From Kappaphycus alvarezii (lineage: Eukaryota; Rhodophyta; Florideophyceae; Gigartinales; Solieriaceae): DNA of 64,000 bases. Location: contig NADL03000753.1 of assembly GCA_002205965.3 (NCBI GenBank), forward strand, positions 62,001 to 126,000. Direction: 5' to 3'. The number at the start of each line of letters is the position of its first letter. The first letter of the stretch is position 1. A model generated the notes under the pieces. The model was not told the DNA's origin and did not search any database. It worked only from the letters and a program-made list of their open reading frames with translations. The position numbers and the translations under genes are program-made. This document shows, in pieces, positions 9,717-20,156 of this stretch.

Positions 9717-10870
9717 GTGATAAGGCCGTCCGCCTCTCCATGGAGATTTCCATTGGTGTTCGCGAACAAGAAGGACGGAGCACCACGATTCTGTATTGAC
9801 TATCGCAGCCTAAATGACATCGTGAAGGCCGACAAGTTTCCGATACCGTTGATTGAAGAGATAGTCGACGACACGGGTGATGCTGAGGTATTCTACGGGC
9901 TTGATATGTTCTCAGGATACTGGAAGTTTGCGCTTTCGGAAGAAGCAAAAGATAAAACGGCGTTCATATGCAAGCTCGGTTCATTCGAGTTCCAAGTAAT
10001 GCCGTTCGGACTTATGAACGCCCCAGCGTGCTTTCAGAGGATGGAAACGAAGCTGTTAGGAGATCTGCCGTTCGTACGGGTCTATATCGACGAAGTGGTG
10101 GTGATGTCAAACAGTATGGAGGAGCACACGAATTACCTGGAGGTCTTATTGGAGAGGATTCGATCAGCCAACCTGAAAATCAAGCTGAATAAGTCTCTTT
10201 TCGCGAGGAAAGCGATACATCTTCTCGGGCATATCGTTTCGGCCGAAGGCGTCAGACCGAATCCAGAAAAGATAGACCGGGTGAGGAACGCGCGCGTCTC
10301 CAAAAGCAAGAAAGAGCTGCTGTCTTTCCTCATATTTTGCTCGTTCTATCGACGCTACGTACGGAGCTTCGCGATGACTATGGAGCCGCTGCATAAGCTT
10401 TCCATCAAGGACGTGAAGTGCCAATAGAATGAGGAAGCCAATACCGCCTTCGAGTCACTGAAATACAAGATGAGCTCCGCTCCTATGCTGAGGCAGCCTG
10501 ACCATGAGAAGGAGTTCGAGGTCTATGTCGACGCGTCAAATGGGGCGGTGGGCGCAGTTTTGATGCAGAAGGACGAGGAGGGAAGGCCCATGCCAGTACA
10601 GTACGCAAGTCGAGCTCTGAAGTCCGCCGAAGGAATTACAGCGCGTTCGAGAAAGAGGCTTTGGCAATCGTATTCGCGCTCAAGAAGTTCCGAAACTTCT
10701 TATTGAATGGTCCGTTTGTCGTACAAAGCGACACGAGGATCTGAGAGAAGCCTTCTCGAAGAAAGATATCCATGGGCGACTTAGTAGATGGCTGAACATA
10801 ATGGCTGAATACGAATTCGGGATCAAACACATCGCAGATAGAAATAACGCTCTAGGAGACTATCTGTCGC
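9717..10870 (+). pseudogene. gypsy-1 reverse transcriptase and RNase H
   Basis: The RT reads PWRFPLVFANKKDGAPRFCI and DYRSLNDIVKADKFPIPLIE, then DMFSGYWKF and FQVMPFGLMNAPACFQRM. The polymerase box reads YIDE (10083-10094) where YIDD/YVDD is expected. A TAG ends the frame at about 10425. RNase H continues from about 10470 with FEVYVDASNGAVGAVLMQKD and QYASRALKSAEG. A frameshift near 10640 then leads to the ALAIVFALKKF-type segment, and from 10801 IKHIADRNNALGDYLSR. The enzyme would be inactive for several independent reasons. Confidence 0.88.
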
Positions 10871-11115
10871 GTAGTGTAGGCGATGATGCGGAGAACGCGT
10901 GGGATGTTTCGGTCAAACAGTTTCTTGCGCCAACCGAGATCGATCTGACGATGAATACTCCGTCAGGACCTGAACCGGTTATGGTCCTCACCGCAAGCCG
11001 AGAACTGGGACCATCGCTCTCTGCCATCAAGAGACACCTAAGTACAATGTCTGGGGTTGGTGTACCGGTGCGTATTCAAAGGCAGTCATAGAACTACAAG
11101 ATTATTGGGAACAAC

Positions 11116-12165
11116 TTGATAAGGAAGACGAGCAAGGGCTTCAAGGTCTTGACACCAATCGGTCATCGGCAAAGACCCATCACGTTGTTCCATGACCAAA
11201 TCGTGCACTGGGGCAGCGACACAATGAAAAATTTCATCTCATTCAGGTTCTGGTGGCCGTCGATGGCGAAAGATATTGCTGCTCACATCAAGTCGTGTCT
11301 GTCTTGTCAGAAGGCCGAACGGGTACCGCGATCCATACATCATCTTCATCAGCCAGTAGTCTCGCTGGTTCACACGGTCAGTGTTGACTTCGCAGGCCCG
11401 ATGCGCAGGACTCCTAGAGGAAACAAGTACGTCATGCTTGCTTTAGAGCACCTCACCAGATGTCCGATAGTGAGAGCGACAAATTCGCAAACTTCAGACG
11501 TTGCTGTGAGGATTTTTCAGAAGGAAACCGTAGACCAGTTTGCAAGCCCCGTGGAAGTACTGAGCGATGGTGGTCCTGCCTTCACCGCTAACTATTGGAA
11601 GGAATCGTTGAAAGATAGAGGAACCAATCCCCAACTAGTCGCCGCATATTCGCCACAGGTAAACGGTAGAGACGAAAAAATGGTGCAGAAAATGAAAGTC
11701 GCGCTTAGAAGAATGGGTAATGATGAAGATTTGGATCTGAAGTTAAGTTTTGTAAAGATGACGTATAGGTCGAGACAAGGAAACGATGGTTATTCACCGT
11801 TTTTTTCGATGTTTGGGCAGGAGGCCAGACTGGTACCATTCGTGGAAGGTTTAAGACTACTAGGGGAGGATGACATCGTGGTAACAACACGAATGGATGG
11901 GGAAGTATGTGAGCTTGAACTGACGGCACTCCAAGGGCCTCGATCACGGCGACTAGTCCCAGCAGTTGATTCAGTTGTAACAAACCCATTCACCCCAGGA
12001 CAGATTGTATTGATACTGAAGCCTTAGGCACGCAAGCTCCCAACGACGACAACAAAGTGGGAAGGGCCGTACGAAGTAGCGCGCATCGCAGGCGTGATGT
12101 GCTTTTTGAAGACAGCCGATGGGAAGATAACGCGCAGTGGAATTCACATTGCAAGACTGAAGAGG
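11116..12165 (+). pseudogene. gypsy-1 integrase, core intact but interrupted near the C-terminus
   Basis: The zinc-binding HHCC module is present (HDQIVHWG ... CLSCQ). The catalytic core shows VDFAGPM (first Asp), EVLSDGGPAFTANYW (second Asp) and QVNGRDEKMVQKMK (Glu). The frame is open for 303 codons to a TAG at 12025-12027. It then resumes in the same frame as a C-terminal module (KWEGPYEVARI ... GIHIARLKRF), as in other Ty3/gypsy integrases. A single nonsense change therefore separates core and C-terminal domain. Confidence 0.85.
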
Positions 12166-12760
12166 TTCGTCCAGCGCAAATCATTTGCCGCCCGAAACTG
12201 ACCATCACGCACGAGAACCAGCAGTTGGAGGAAGGATAACAGGTGGCCTGATGACGAGGGCGAAAAGTCGCTGCGAACACAATGTTGATAAATAGGGGAG
12301 AACCGACAGGCCAGCTGAAAGCAGAAGAAATTTTATGGGAAGTCGCGGTAGTTGACGTTTTCCACGCTGACGTTGTAGTTGAGTACACTGCCTAGTGCGT
12401 GGCAAGAGAAGAGTTAGAAGCGGTGGTGCGATCAAGTGTAGCGCAAGTTTACAGACGGTGCTGCGAGGCGATGAGACAAGTGACGTGGACTTTTTCGATC
12501 AGACCGGATTTACGGAACCACATTTCCGTAAGAGAAAATGCGCTGCAATTCAGTCGCAGACTCCTCTCTCCCCTCCCGTGGGCGGCACTACTGGAGACAT
12601 TACCCTGGTTTACGGGCCAACGGAGGCCAACCCGTACCAATCCTACTGGCGAGTGCGGCACCGTGATGCGGGAGAGGCTTTCTATAATGGCTCTATGGAA
12701 GTTCAGGAATTTAGGCAAAATAACCACGCGAGGGCGCGTTTTTATCATGACGGGGGCGGA
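12166..12760 (+). other. gypsy-1 3' region before the right LTR
   Basis: There are short open stretches, such as a frame containing EVAVVDVFHADVVVEYTA near 12.34 kb and Arg-rich frames at 12.4-12.8 kb. I recognise no domain. It ends with the G-rich polypurine tract at about 12749-12760. Confidence 0.5.
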
Positions 12761-13154
12761 TGTCGCGGTCGTCTCACGGCCACGTGGACATTTCGCTAGT
12801 TTCTACGTTTTGTCGTAGCTCAGTTGGTTGTAGATCAGATTCCCCATGCAAGTAATGTTGACATTTTAGTTATGGGTAGTTTCGAATACCATCGACTTTG
12901 TTCGGCTCTGCCACTCAGCGACAGAGAAGGACCTCGCGTCAGTCGTGATTAATAGAAGTCGCTCGTTCTGTCGAGTGACGGAGTCACCACGACCACGAAC
13001 CTTGAAGTCCGACGAATGACAGGAGTAGCGGAGTAGCGGACGGAGCCGATAAAAGGCGTCGGGATGAGCGCGACTTGAGAAAAGTAAAAAGACAGACACC
13101 CATACTTTTTGTTCTAAACCCAGAACCCATCTTCCCGACACCACAGCGGTCACA
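12761..13154 (+). repeat. gypsy-1 right LTR
   Basis: This 394-bp repeat matches 7119-7516. The tRNA-like A box (TAGCTCAGTTGG, 12816-12827) is unchanged and the B box has one substitution (about 12878-12890). Confidence 0.92.
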
Positions 13155-13429
13155 ATAGATAGCGTGCGGCGACGGTTGAAGTTAATCCAACGTGAACCTA
13201 CTTAATAGATAACGATCTAGTTTTCGGTTTTTTAATCACTTCTTGCTGTATCGTGATCTACTTACTGTAGCTTGAGTCTAGGTTGAAGCTGCAAGCCGCG
13301 GGGCTTCATGTTCCTATTTGACACGCAGTGCACCCAAACATTTCCCATAGTCATTCTCTGGAAACAGCCACTCGCATATTTCAAATGTTAAAGAGCCCAA
13401 CCTACCCCCCTCTGAGAGCTCCGAAAAGG

Positions 13430-13745
13430 CCTTCACCGCATCAGACCCGATAAAAGCGCCATGGGGCATACTGGCGGCACGGACTTTTTCGGCATCACCT
13501 TTATCAACCACTTTGCACCCTCCCGCAGGAAAGGTCACAACGTCAACCCGCTGACCTCACTCCATGCTGCGAAAAACGCGAAAGTAAGGAGATATGGGTA
13601 ATTCATCGCGAATTCTGCCAGAGGTAGACTCGTTCTAGACTCCATCTCCACTGTCGGGGGCTGGCACCCAGATGCCTACGCACTACCAAGCGACGTCGCA
13701 GGGATCGTGGCGGTAAGTAGGCGTACGAAAAGGCTCTCTCTCAAA
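13430..13745 (+). pseudogene. RT/restriction-like endonuclease fragment, copy 2
   Basis: Fragments read GGTDFFGITFINHFAPSRRK, VNPLTSLHAAKNAKVRRYG and SISTVGGWHPDAYALPSDVA. They parallel copy 1 (GGTDFFEVTSVNPLAPS, NPLTSLNAAKAAKHRRYES, ISTLIGWNLDAYAVLTDVA). A TAA follows RRYG. The copy is shorter and more decayed, and its tail was hit by the MULE insertion at 13955. Confidence 0.6.
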
Positions 13746-13955
13746 GGCACGCCGAATCGGCATCAATGTCCAATGATGCCTGCCTAATGGCCGGACTCCG
13801 GCCCGTTTTTTAGGGTGCCACGACTCCGCTGGTAACCTCGTACTCTGTAAGCTCAAACCCACTCACCTAAATCCCTAACAGAACATGTGGCCTCACTTTA
13901 GGAAATGGCATTACTTTCCAAGAATTAGATTACCCAGATTTCCCCCCTCTGAGAA

Positions 13956-14242
13956 GGGAATAGCCGAAAACACACGACGTGGGCGACGTATAGCACGCAG
14001 CCAATGAGAGAGGTGGCCTCAACATCTGCTACCCACCAAAACGGGCCATGTGAGCACATGTTGACAAGCGCCAATCACATGTGCGTATCTCGGCTCTCCG
14101 CTAATCAAAAGAGTGGCCGCAAAATCCAAACCCACCAACACCAATTGTGTTGAGACAAGTCAACGCCAAGAAATGGCGCCGAACTTTCAAGTCGCAAAAC
14201 GAGAGCACATCGACGGCGTTCAGTATTCATCGCCGTCAACAA
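13956..14242 (+). repeat. MULE left terminal inverted repeat
   Basis: It matches the inverse of 19861-20147 over essentially its whole length, at high identity by eye. The inner edge contains a single copy of the CATCGACGGCG...TTCATCGCCGTC unit that is amplified on the right side. Confidence 0.9.
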
Positions 14243-14281
14243 TCCACCAAACCATTTTTGTATTTGTAATAACGTCTTTTA

Positions 14282-15328
14282 ATGCTATTCTCTCCCTCAG
14301 ACGGACACTTTGAAAGGTCTTTACAAGCATTACTTTTAACCGATTCCGATCTTGGGGTGTCGCAAATATGTGCGACATTTTACCGTAACTTGAAACAATT
14401 TGGTCTATTGAACCTAGCCATTACACCTGACAGGTTTCGGATTGTTCACAAACACACTTATACAATAGTCAAAGCAGAACATCAAGAAAAAACACCAATT
14501 TCTTTGTTCGAAGTTCTGAAAAAGGATCGCAGATATGCGCAGATTTGATTACCTCAGCGCTCATGGACATGAAACCACTCCCAGGCGCCTGGATTTTTCC
14601 ATGTGATACAGGTTTTTCTTTAACTGGGTATTCAAATCGTTTGCAAACCTCACATTTTGCTCGGGACGACTTTCTTCAAAGCCTGCGAAAGTGTTTTACA
14701 GTGAATGTCACTGATAATTTCTCTGATATTCATACTGTTTTAGTTCCCCTTAACCTGGAGGGGGCAGCATTGGGGAATGTTAATAGGCAAGCGGTATATC
14801 GGCTCTGTGAGAGCTCAAAGAGAACACCCAACAGTCTACTTTGCGGAAATTTTAAGATTCTCGTGCCCGGTTGAAGTGATGCGACTTTTCAAAGAAGCTT
14901 TCGAGTACAGTATTTTGCATGGAAAGTCTTCTGCTACGATATCTAAGAAGAACTGTTTGTTGGATCTTCGAAGATATAGGAAGCAGACAGACGGATTCAG
15001 CTGTGGCTGTTATGTTATATCAATTGCAACCGAATTTGCTTCTGATACAGGCTTTGCACAGAAGCAGACATACAAAAATGGATGTATTTCTCGTTTGTCA
15101 GAGCTGTATCGTTGGATGTCTGTCAGAGCATATGTTCTTCAAATTTTTCTAGCTTCTGAGCATTACAACACGAAAAATGTATCGGAGACTATAGTCGCCA
15201 ACTATCGCCTCCACTATCGGGACGAATACTTCAAACTGCGTGAATTTTGCCTTTCTCGTCTTAAAAAATGCCCCATCCGGTGTTCACTAGAGCAGACTTT
15301 AAAGCGGACAGCCACAAGACAGTACTGA
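14282..15328 (+). pseudogene. Ulp1-like (peptidase C48) cysteine protease of the MULE
   Basis: The first part contains WIFPCDTGF, ARDDFLQSLRKCF and FSDIHTVLVPLNLEG. After a 1-nt frameshift in a run of five G (about 14760) comes QHWGMLIGKRYIG, with the catalytic His codon at 14768-14770. Farther on, RKQTDGFSCGCYVISIATEF carries the Q-(x)n-G-x-x-CG motif, with the catalytic Cys codon at 15002-15004. The Asp of the usual D-S motif is not readable (RFSC instead). Ulp1 proteins deconjugate SUMO/ubiquitin-like tags; in MULEs the role is unknown. The frame overlaps the next segment by about 60 bp in another frame, suggesting an original fusion or a frameshift. Confidence 0.72.
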
Positions 15329-16110
15329 ACGAATTGAAGGTAAGTAATACAACGAGCTCTAAAGATGGGGAGGCTACTGATCCAAAGCCAACAATGTCTC
15401 GTGGCTGTCGAGGTGAGAATAAAACGAGCGCTGAATTTAAATTGAAGGATAGTGAGAAAAGGACGACAGATGCTGTGATGACAGAGGTACTGGAGCTACT
15501 GGAACACGAATGTCAAGATCATGACGATGACGATGAATTTGAATCAATATCTTTATATTCTTCACGTAAAAGTGAGAGGATGAGATGGAAACTGACCAGA
15601 GCCCGACTCTTAAATGCTAACCTGCCGCCTGTCTTTCCACGAAAGTCTGAACGGAACAAGATCGTCCAATCAGTTCTACAAAGCGTGTTGGACACTGTCC
15701 TTATTGAAAAGGATTGCAGGGCATCAGAGCAAACTAGAAGTGCTTTACAGATGAGTTTTCATGCGCTCCTTAAAGAGGAGGAATGTCCTGATGGAAAACG
15801 TTTATGTGGAGAGGTGGATGATGTCCTAGAACTACTCTCCTCTATTGCACGCAAGAAAGGTTTCATGTACGGGCTTCACTACTTTCGATATGTGGTAAAG
15901 CGAGCTAAAAATGGTGGTCGTATCATCAATGCGCGCTTTAGATGTCTCCAGCACAGAAACCACAGGTGCTGCTCTAGTGTGATGATATCCTTAAAATGCC
16001 CATTGTCAAACTGGACTGTCGAAGTCAACGCCCTTCATTCACATGAAGGAAATCCAGTCGATGAGAAAGCTGTAGGGCTTCGATACGAGGCCCTGAAAAG
16101 GGCGATGTAG
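15268..16110 (+). pseudogene. MULE N-terminal segment with FLYWCH-type zinc finger
   Basis: The frame is open for 280 codons. The N-terminal two thirds is charged with an acidic patch (HDDDDEFES). Near the C-terminus it reads GLHYFRYVVKRAKNGGRIIN, then ARFRCLQHRNHRCCSS and VEVNALHSHE. Tyr/Phe-rich strand, Arg/Trp-x-Cys, Cys and a terminal H-x-H make the FLYWCH zinc-finger pattern often found in MULE proteins. It ends at a TAG (16108-16110), and the following codons in frame (QFRTWPQKYKG) look like continued protein. Confidence 0.6.
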
Positions 16111-17040
16111 AACCAATTTCGGACCTGGCCACAAAAATATAAGGGAAGAGAAAGGAGCTATTGGGATGCTCTTTACAAGAAATGCTTCAATGAGAAAAAC
16201 TCTTGTTCAAAGATATTGAATCGCAGTAAGGACGTTGTGACGGTTTCCAGTGATGGTGCTACGGTAACGCAAAGTGAGAATACATTGGATGGTTTCCTAT
16301 TCCGTCTAGCACAGATGCACATGCGCAGGACGCGGTGACAAACACGAGTGCTCTACACCACCAACCCAGAACAATACCCCTTCCAATCCTACCAAGACCT
16401 GAATTGGGAAGCCGGGTGGCGTGTCACGTTAGTTCATTAGATGGTTTCCGAGACGTTGTTAGCGGTCTGGCGAACGAATTCAATGAAGTCAAATCAGGTG
16501 GGATTGACAATGTTTGTTTTCACAATCGGAGTCAGAAAACCAAGGGTGTACTTCTCTTACTTTGAAAACCCGGTCCTACTGTTTAGCTCTCTCGAACGTA
16601 ATTCTCTGGACGCAGCTGTATCTACAGTCAAGGCTCATAATTTGGGTACGGAAGTGACGCCTGAAACAGAAAGTTGTGCTGACTCTGATCTCATACAACG
16701 TTTCTCAAACTTGGATGACGACGATGATGTACCGCTGGAGCTTATTATCCCTCAAATATTCCAGAAAACGGTGGAAATGGGTCAGAAGGTGCTACTTAGG
16801 GAGTCTTTGAAAGCAAGAAAGCATCAAATCCGGATCAAAAGTCTCACTACTCGAGAGCAACTGCCAGCGGAGATGTGGCAACCCATGAGCCCACAGTTGA
16901 CGACTACTTCAAAGCAGGGTTATAGCTTACTTTAGAAGTCTTCCACTTAATGCTCCGGGGCGGAATGTAGTCCGAGAAGTGCGCTACATTGCAGAAACTA
17001 TGGGCTACGAACTGCGATGTCGGACCTCTAATTTTATAGG
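16111..17040 (+). other. MULE internal coding remnant, unrecognised
   Basis: Open stretches occur, such as 16441-16935, which includes an acidic run (NLDDDDDVPLELII). I recognise no domain. Its position between the FLYWCH and transposase parts suggests it was linker protein. Confidence 0.4.
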
Positions 17041-17886
17041 AAAGAAAGAAGTATAATCTGCGATGGATGGAGACAATCGCGTTTTAAAGAAGTGCGTGTT
17101 GAAATGCAAGATCAAGAACTAGGAGAGCGTGTGTGGCTTCTCGCTCACAGTTAAAACATTAGTTCCAGACAATCAGAAGAATGGGAGGCCGTATGTTGCT
17201 GATTTTCAAAAAGCGATGCACAATCATCCGCCCTCCACCAGCCGAGCTGGGATCCGGCACCTACCGCCGAAGATGCGGAAGGAGGCGCTACACATGACGA
17301 TATGTCACTTCCAGTCACCGTAAGGTATCTGGAGGACAAATATTATATACTCATTAATCCGGATCCGTGCGCCAAATGCTTGGTTATGGAAGGTCGATAA
17401 GCAATCCAAAGGACTTAGAATGCTCAAAGCTGTTCGAGACTCTCGTCAAATTGCACGGAGAAACCATGGAAATAATTTTTCGTTCAGTTGCGATGCAGAA
17501 GGTCGAATGACTACCGCAGCGTGGGCCTTTCGAGAACGGATCGAGGACTACAAGGCATTTGGTGTATTGCCCGGTATCTCGCATGATTGTAAAGCTGTCG
17601 CTAATCGCTATGGTTTTCCCCTTTTTGCAATCAATGGGCGAGCTAATGATGGCTTCAAGCTCACTTTCTTTATGAGTTTCATCAGCGGGGAGACAGAAAA
17701 AGACTTCGTAGATATTCTAACGAGGTTTAAATCAATGATCCCTATATCGCCAGCGATTATATGCATGGACCAGAGTGCTGCGTGTATCACAGCTGCAGAG
17801 AAAGTCTTTAACAATTCATTTATTGCTCTGGACGAGTGGCATGTAAACCAGAACCAATGAAGAATGTTGTCGCCTGGTGTGCGCAC
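17041..17886 (+). pseudogene. MULE transposase core with upstream WRKY/FAR1-like zinc cluster
   Basis: About 17083-17240 reads LKKCVLKCK, then CGFSLTVKT and VADFQKAMHNHPPS, a C...C...H-x-H zinc cluster like FAR1/WRKY-GCM1. The DDE core (17420-17860) reads NNFSFSCDAEGRMTTAAWAF and ISHDCKAVANRYGFPLFAIN (first Asp). It continues FISGETEKDFVDILTRF, IICMDQSAACITAAEKVF (second Asp) and IALDEWHVNQNQ. This is the MULE pfam-type pattern up to the L-x-x-WH motif. A TGA follows at 17858-17860. The Glu-bearing remainder is not readable in one frame. Confidence 0.83.
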
Positions 17887-18045
17887 ATCGGGAGAACTAC
17901 GAGGTGTGATGACATGTCCAAAGATTTGTTTAATCTAAGACTTTCACGAACGCTCCACATCTAAAGGAGAAGACCTGAAGATTTTATATCGAAGTACTTC
18001 AACGGCTTTACTGAGAAGCTTCCAGTTTGGTTTTCATTCATATAA

Positions 18046-19314
18046 ATGAGCAGGACACAGCTCCTTGTGGCCTGTTTCCGCAACTTCGCCGTCCCAAAGC
18101 TGTTACTTTTCCAGGGAACCGGATACACGGAGGCCTCAAACTCGGGATATCGCGCGTATGTCCTGACAAAGATGGTTCCCTTCTGTGATATTCCAATTCA
18201 ACTTAAAATGCTAACTCGAAAACGGTTAGAGGTTCAAAATTAGGCCAGAATACGCTCCATGACATCGCTCAGCTCACGTTACCGTTCCATTCGTGACTTT
18301 CGGTTGCCAATTACACCTGAGATTCTAGATGAACTCATTTCGGAACATACCAGCTATGCACTTACGAAGTTCAAAGAAGTAAGTATAGACCCCTCAAACA
18401 ATTACACGGTAGAGCGTGCGTACGTCATCACATTGTAAAACGTTCAATGGCCTGAGCTTTGCATCGAAAACGGTACTACAATCCAATCAGTAGCTTGCTT
18501 GAACTCACTTGGAGCGTCCATGTTATTCGAAAACTGAAAACCCCCCACAACCCGGCCGTCTACTCCATTGAAAGTGCTCTTCGCACGTAGTGAAAACGAA
18601 AACGATGATGGTGTAAACAGCGAGCTTATTGCCAGATGTGACTGCGGGAAGATGGAGACAATGGGATTTCCATGCTGGCATATGTGCATTTGCGTACATT
18701 GAGTACATCCTCATTGTTCCGGAATTGAGAGAAGTCCTTGACGACTATATCTAAATTGAAACGTTCTTTGATCCATATTGGAAGTCCAATCCGAACGAAA
18801 CTCGCTTCGAAAATGTTTGCGAGCTGCGAAAGAGAAGCGGCGTTCTTGATACAGCAGCTCTAAATGAGCAGCTTGAAAAGACCGAAAAGGATAAGAGAGC
18901 TCCGGTTTGGATCTTATGAACTTCATTCAAAATTCCTGTGAAGATGAGATACGGACCTACATGAAGTGGTCCAACGGCAAAGCACTGTACGATAAATTGC
19001 ATCGCCTGGCATCCAGCTTAGGTCTCCTTGCTCTAGATGGGTTGGAGAGCCTCCTGTCCAAGGCTATTGAAGAGCTCAACAAGGAAAGAATTCCAACACC
19101 CACACTGTTGCAAACAATTGATCTCACGGGTGGGAGATGTCAACATCTTTCCAGAAAGGTAAATTGGACGGAAGAAGACGGACCAGGCGATACTCCTGTC
19201 ATTTATCCACCGCATCGTTCCAATGTGAAAATGACGAAGCGTAAGAAAAGTTTTATTAGAGGTTTTCTTCCAAGAAGAAAAGAAAAGGTACTGAATCGAA
19301 TAATAATGTCTTGA
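18046..19314 (+). pseudogene. MULE transposase C-terminal part with SWIM zinc finger
   Basis: Fragments read ITPEILDELISEHTSYALTK and then IARCDCGKMETMGFPCWHMC (about 18636-18680), the CxC...CxH SWIM finger that follows MULE transposase cores. Downstream, 18907-19314 is open (MDLMNFIQNSCEDEIRTYMK onwards) with a basic tail, and may be the natural C-terminus. Several stops separate the pieces. Confidence 0.7.
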
Positions 19315-19609
19315 GATCGCAATCACAAGATCTTGTATACTCGACGTCCATGGAAAGACACAGTAAACAAGAGCCAAGTTGTGGGGTTCCACCGTCTTCG
19401 CAAGAGTCGGTGACGAAGAGAAGTAATACTGAATTAATGAACGCTGTTAAAGTAGCCCAAGAAAGAGCTTTGAAAATCGTAGAAAGCATTCATCGCTAAC
19501 AATGGATGTGATAGTAAAGCATTGGCTCTATACAATTTCTGTTGTATGTGAGAGCGGTTTCGCTGTAGCCAGACCAGCACAAGCACAATACTGGGCGCGT
19601 GTTCTGCAA

Positions 19610-19860
19610 TAGATATGCATTGCATGTGCTCCTCAAGTTGCCAACGGCGATAGAGACTGAACACAGTGGTCGTGCTCTCTGTGCGGCGGACAGCGATGAA
19701 CACTTGATGCTGTTGATTTGTTCGCTTAGTTGGTGAAGGCGATGAGGACGAGAAGCCGTGTATTGCAAGTTCAATGTGCGCACCGTTTCTGGATGCTGTT
19801 GATTTACTCTCGGAGTTTCTAACTGCGATGAAGACTGAATGCTGTTGATATGTTCTCTTC
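19610..19860. repeat. MULE right subterminal tandem repeats
   Basis: About five diverged copies of a unit of roughly 45-60 bp carry the core ATCAACAGCATxxAGTxTTC (complement), followed by ATCGC. They lie just inside the right inverted repeat. The left side has only one copy. Confidence 0.7.
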
Positions 19861-20147
19861 GTTGCTGACGGCGATGAAGACTGAGCGCCGTCGATGTGCT
19901 CTCGTTTTGCGACTTGAAGGTGCGGCGCCATTTCTTGGCGTTGACTTGTCTCAACACAATTGGTGTTGGTGGGTTTGGATGTTGCGGCCACTCTTTTGAT
20001 TAGCGGAGAGCCGAGATACGCACATGTGATTGGCGCTTGTCAACATGTGCTCACATGGCCCGTTTTGGTGGTAGCAGACGTTGAGGCCACCTCTCTCATT
20101 GGCTGCGTGCTATACGTCGCCAACTTCGTGTGTTTTCGGCTATTGCC
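19861..20147 (-). repeat. MULE right terminal inverted repeat
   Basis: This is the inverse of 13956-14242, ending next to the CTCTGAGAA target duplication. Confidence 0.9.
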
Positions 20148-20156
20148 CTCTGAGAA

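Larger units (their letters stand above)
7119..13154 (+). mobile_element. gypsy-1: full-length Ty3/gypsy LTR retrotransposon, inactive
   Basis: Direct repeats 7119-7516 and 12761-13154 begin TGT(A/C)GCGGTC and end GCGGTCACA (TG...CA). The flanks are GTAGA on the left (7114-7118) and ATAGA on the right (13155-13159), a 5-bp target duplication with one transition. A TGG-starting primer-binding site follows the left LTR. A G-rich tract (GACGGGGGCGGA) precedes the right LTR. The order gag, zinc knuckles, protease, RT, RNase H, integrase is that of Ty3/gypsy. Coding capacity is destroyed by stops, a lost protease Asp and an altered RT box. No chromodomain was recognised. Confidence 0.92.
13956..20147 (+). 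mobile_element. Mutator-like element (MULE) carrying an Ulp1-like protease, complete ends
   Basis: Long terminal inverted repeats (about 287 bp) start GGGAATAGCCGAAAACACAC on the left and GGCAATAGCCGAAAACACAC on the right (read inwards). They are flanked by a perfect 9-bp direct repeat, CTCTGAGAA, at 13947-13955 and 20148-20156. Nine bp is the target duplication length of Mutator elements. Inside are, in order, a C48/Ulp1-like protease, a FLYWCH-type finger, a WRKY/FAR1-like zinc cluster, a MULE transposase core and a SWIM finger. All are on the plus strand and all are frame-broken. Plant MULEs with Ulp1 domains (Kaonashi type) are the closest architecture I know. Confidence 0.92.

Noticed and set aside
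12395..12818. A chromodomain or envelope-like ORF at the end of gypsy-1
   Set aside because: Two overlapping frames of about 135 codons exist, but neither shows the KWKGY/W-x-P motif or membrane segments.
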